Assembly (NCBI GenBank): GCA_023433755.1
Contig: JAEYUA010000223.1
Span: 1 to 6,802, forward strand
DNA length: 6,802 nucleotides
From: Bacteroidota bacterium
GTDB taxonomy: Bacteria > Bacteroidota > Bacteroidia > Chitinophagales > Chitinophagaceae
Direction: 5' to 3'
Position numbers and translations under genes: made by a program. The notes beneath the pieces are model-generated. The model was given only the letters and a program-made list of their open reading frames with translations, had not been told where the DNA came from and searched no databases. Shown here piece after piece: positions 6,612 to 6,802 of the stretch (its first letter is position 1; every line of letters begins with the position of its first letter).

Positions 6612-6802
6612 ATGAGAATTCTTTTTTTACTCCTTGTATATGTTACGCTTTCTTGCAATAAGAAAAATGACGGTTTAAGCGAATGGATCAGTGCAGAAGT
6701 CGTTCAAACTTCAGATATCAATTGCAGCAGAACTGTACTAAATTTTGAAGAGGATTCTGTTGCCATCAGGCAAATCACTGGCGAAGCCTCATTGATTTAT
6801 GT
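6612..6802 (+). CDS. Putative lipoprotein of unknown function, N-terminal part (C-terminus outside window)
   Basis: The frame is open from the ATG at 6612 to the window edge: 63 complete codons and no stop. Residues 1-15 (MRILFLLLVYVTLSC) are a typical Bacteroidota lipoprotein signal with lipobox TLSC and lipidated C15. Residues 16-20 (NKKND) form a polar tether. The visible mature part includes VVQTSDINCSRTVLNF and one further cysteine (C38), and I recognise no family. An in-frame ATG at 6567 would add 15 residues (starting MQRLLELV) before the signal peptide, but this would spoil a clean lipoprotein signal, so 6612 is preferred. The terminator at 6516-6543 lies upstream, so the gene probably has its own promoter. 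Confidence 0.72.
   Translation, partial: MRILFLLLVYVTLSCNKKNDGLSEWISAEVVQTSDINCSRTVLNFEEDSVAIRQITGEASLIY

Overview
The window looks like an ordinary chromosomal stretch from a member of the Bacteroidota, most likely a Chitinophagaceae-like or related lineage (inference). The reasons are a secreted protein ending in a type IX secretion sorting domain, two lipoprotein signal peptides with short lipoboxes, no Shine-Dalgarno sequence before any start codon, and several matches to the Bacteroidota -7 promoter element TAnnTTTG. I do not see a phage, plasmid, insertion sequence, CRISPR array, toxin-antitoxin pair, defence island, tRNA or rRNA.

Layout. Bases 1-339 (minus) hold the N-terminal part of a NifU/Nfu-type iron-sulfur cluster protein, cut by the window edge. 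Bases 340-612 are a divergent intergenic region with candidate promoters and small palindromes. Bases 613-2022 (plus) encode a 469-residue secreted protein: signal peptide, an N-terminal module I cannot assign, a fibronectin-III-like sandwich and a T9SS type A C-terminal domain. Bases 2023-2254 lie between convergent genes and are rich in repeats: an 81-bp imperfect hairpin whose left arm is three octamers, then a 7 x 7-bp degenerate tandem array ending one base from the helicase stop codon. Bases 2255-4585 (minus) encode a UvrD/PcrA superfamily 1 DNA helicase with all motifs and the C-terminal Tudor-like domain. Bases 4586-4880 are a second divergent region. Bases 4881-6500 (plus) encode a YcbB-like L,D-transpeptidase lipoprotein, closed by a textbook intrinsic terminator at 6516-6543. 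From 6612 to the end (plus) is the start of an unrecognised lipoprotein.

The genes do not form an obvious operon or pathway. Orientation alternates (-, +, -, +, +), and the two co-directional genes are separated by a strong terminator. The functions are housekeeping (Fe-S cluster delivery, DNA repair, peptidoglycan cross-linking) plus one exported T9SS cargo. I found no convincing new multi-gene system. The parts most worth a second look are the repeat-rich 3' intergenic region at 2100-2253 and the unassigned N-terminal module of the T9SS cargo.
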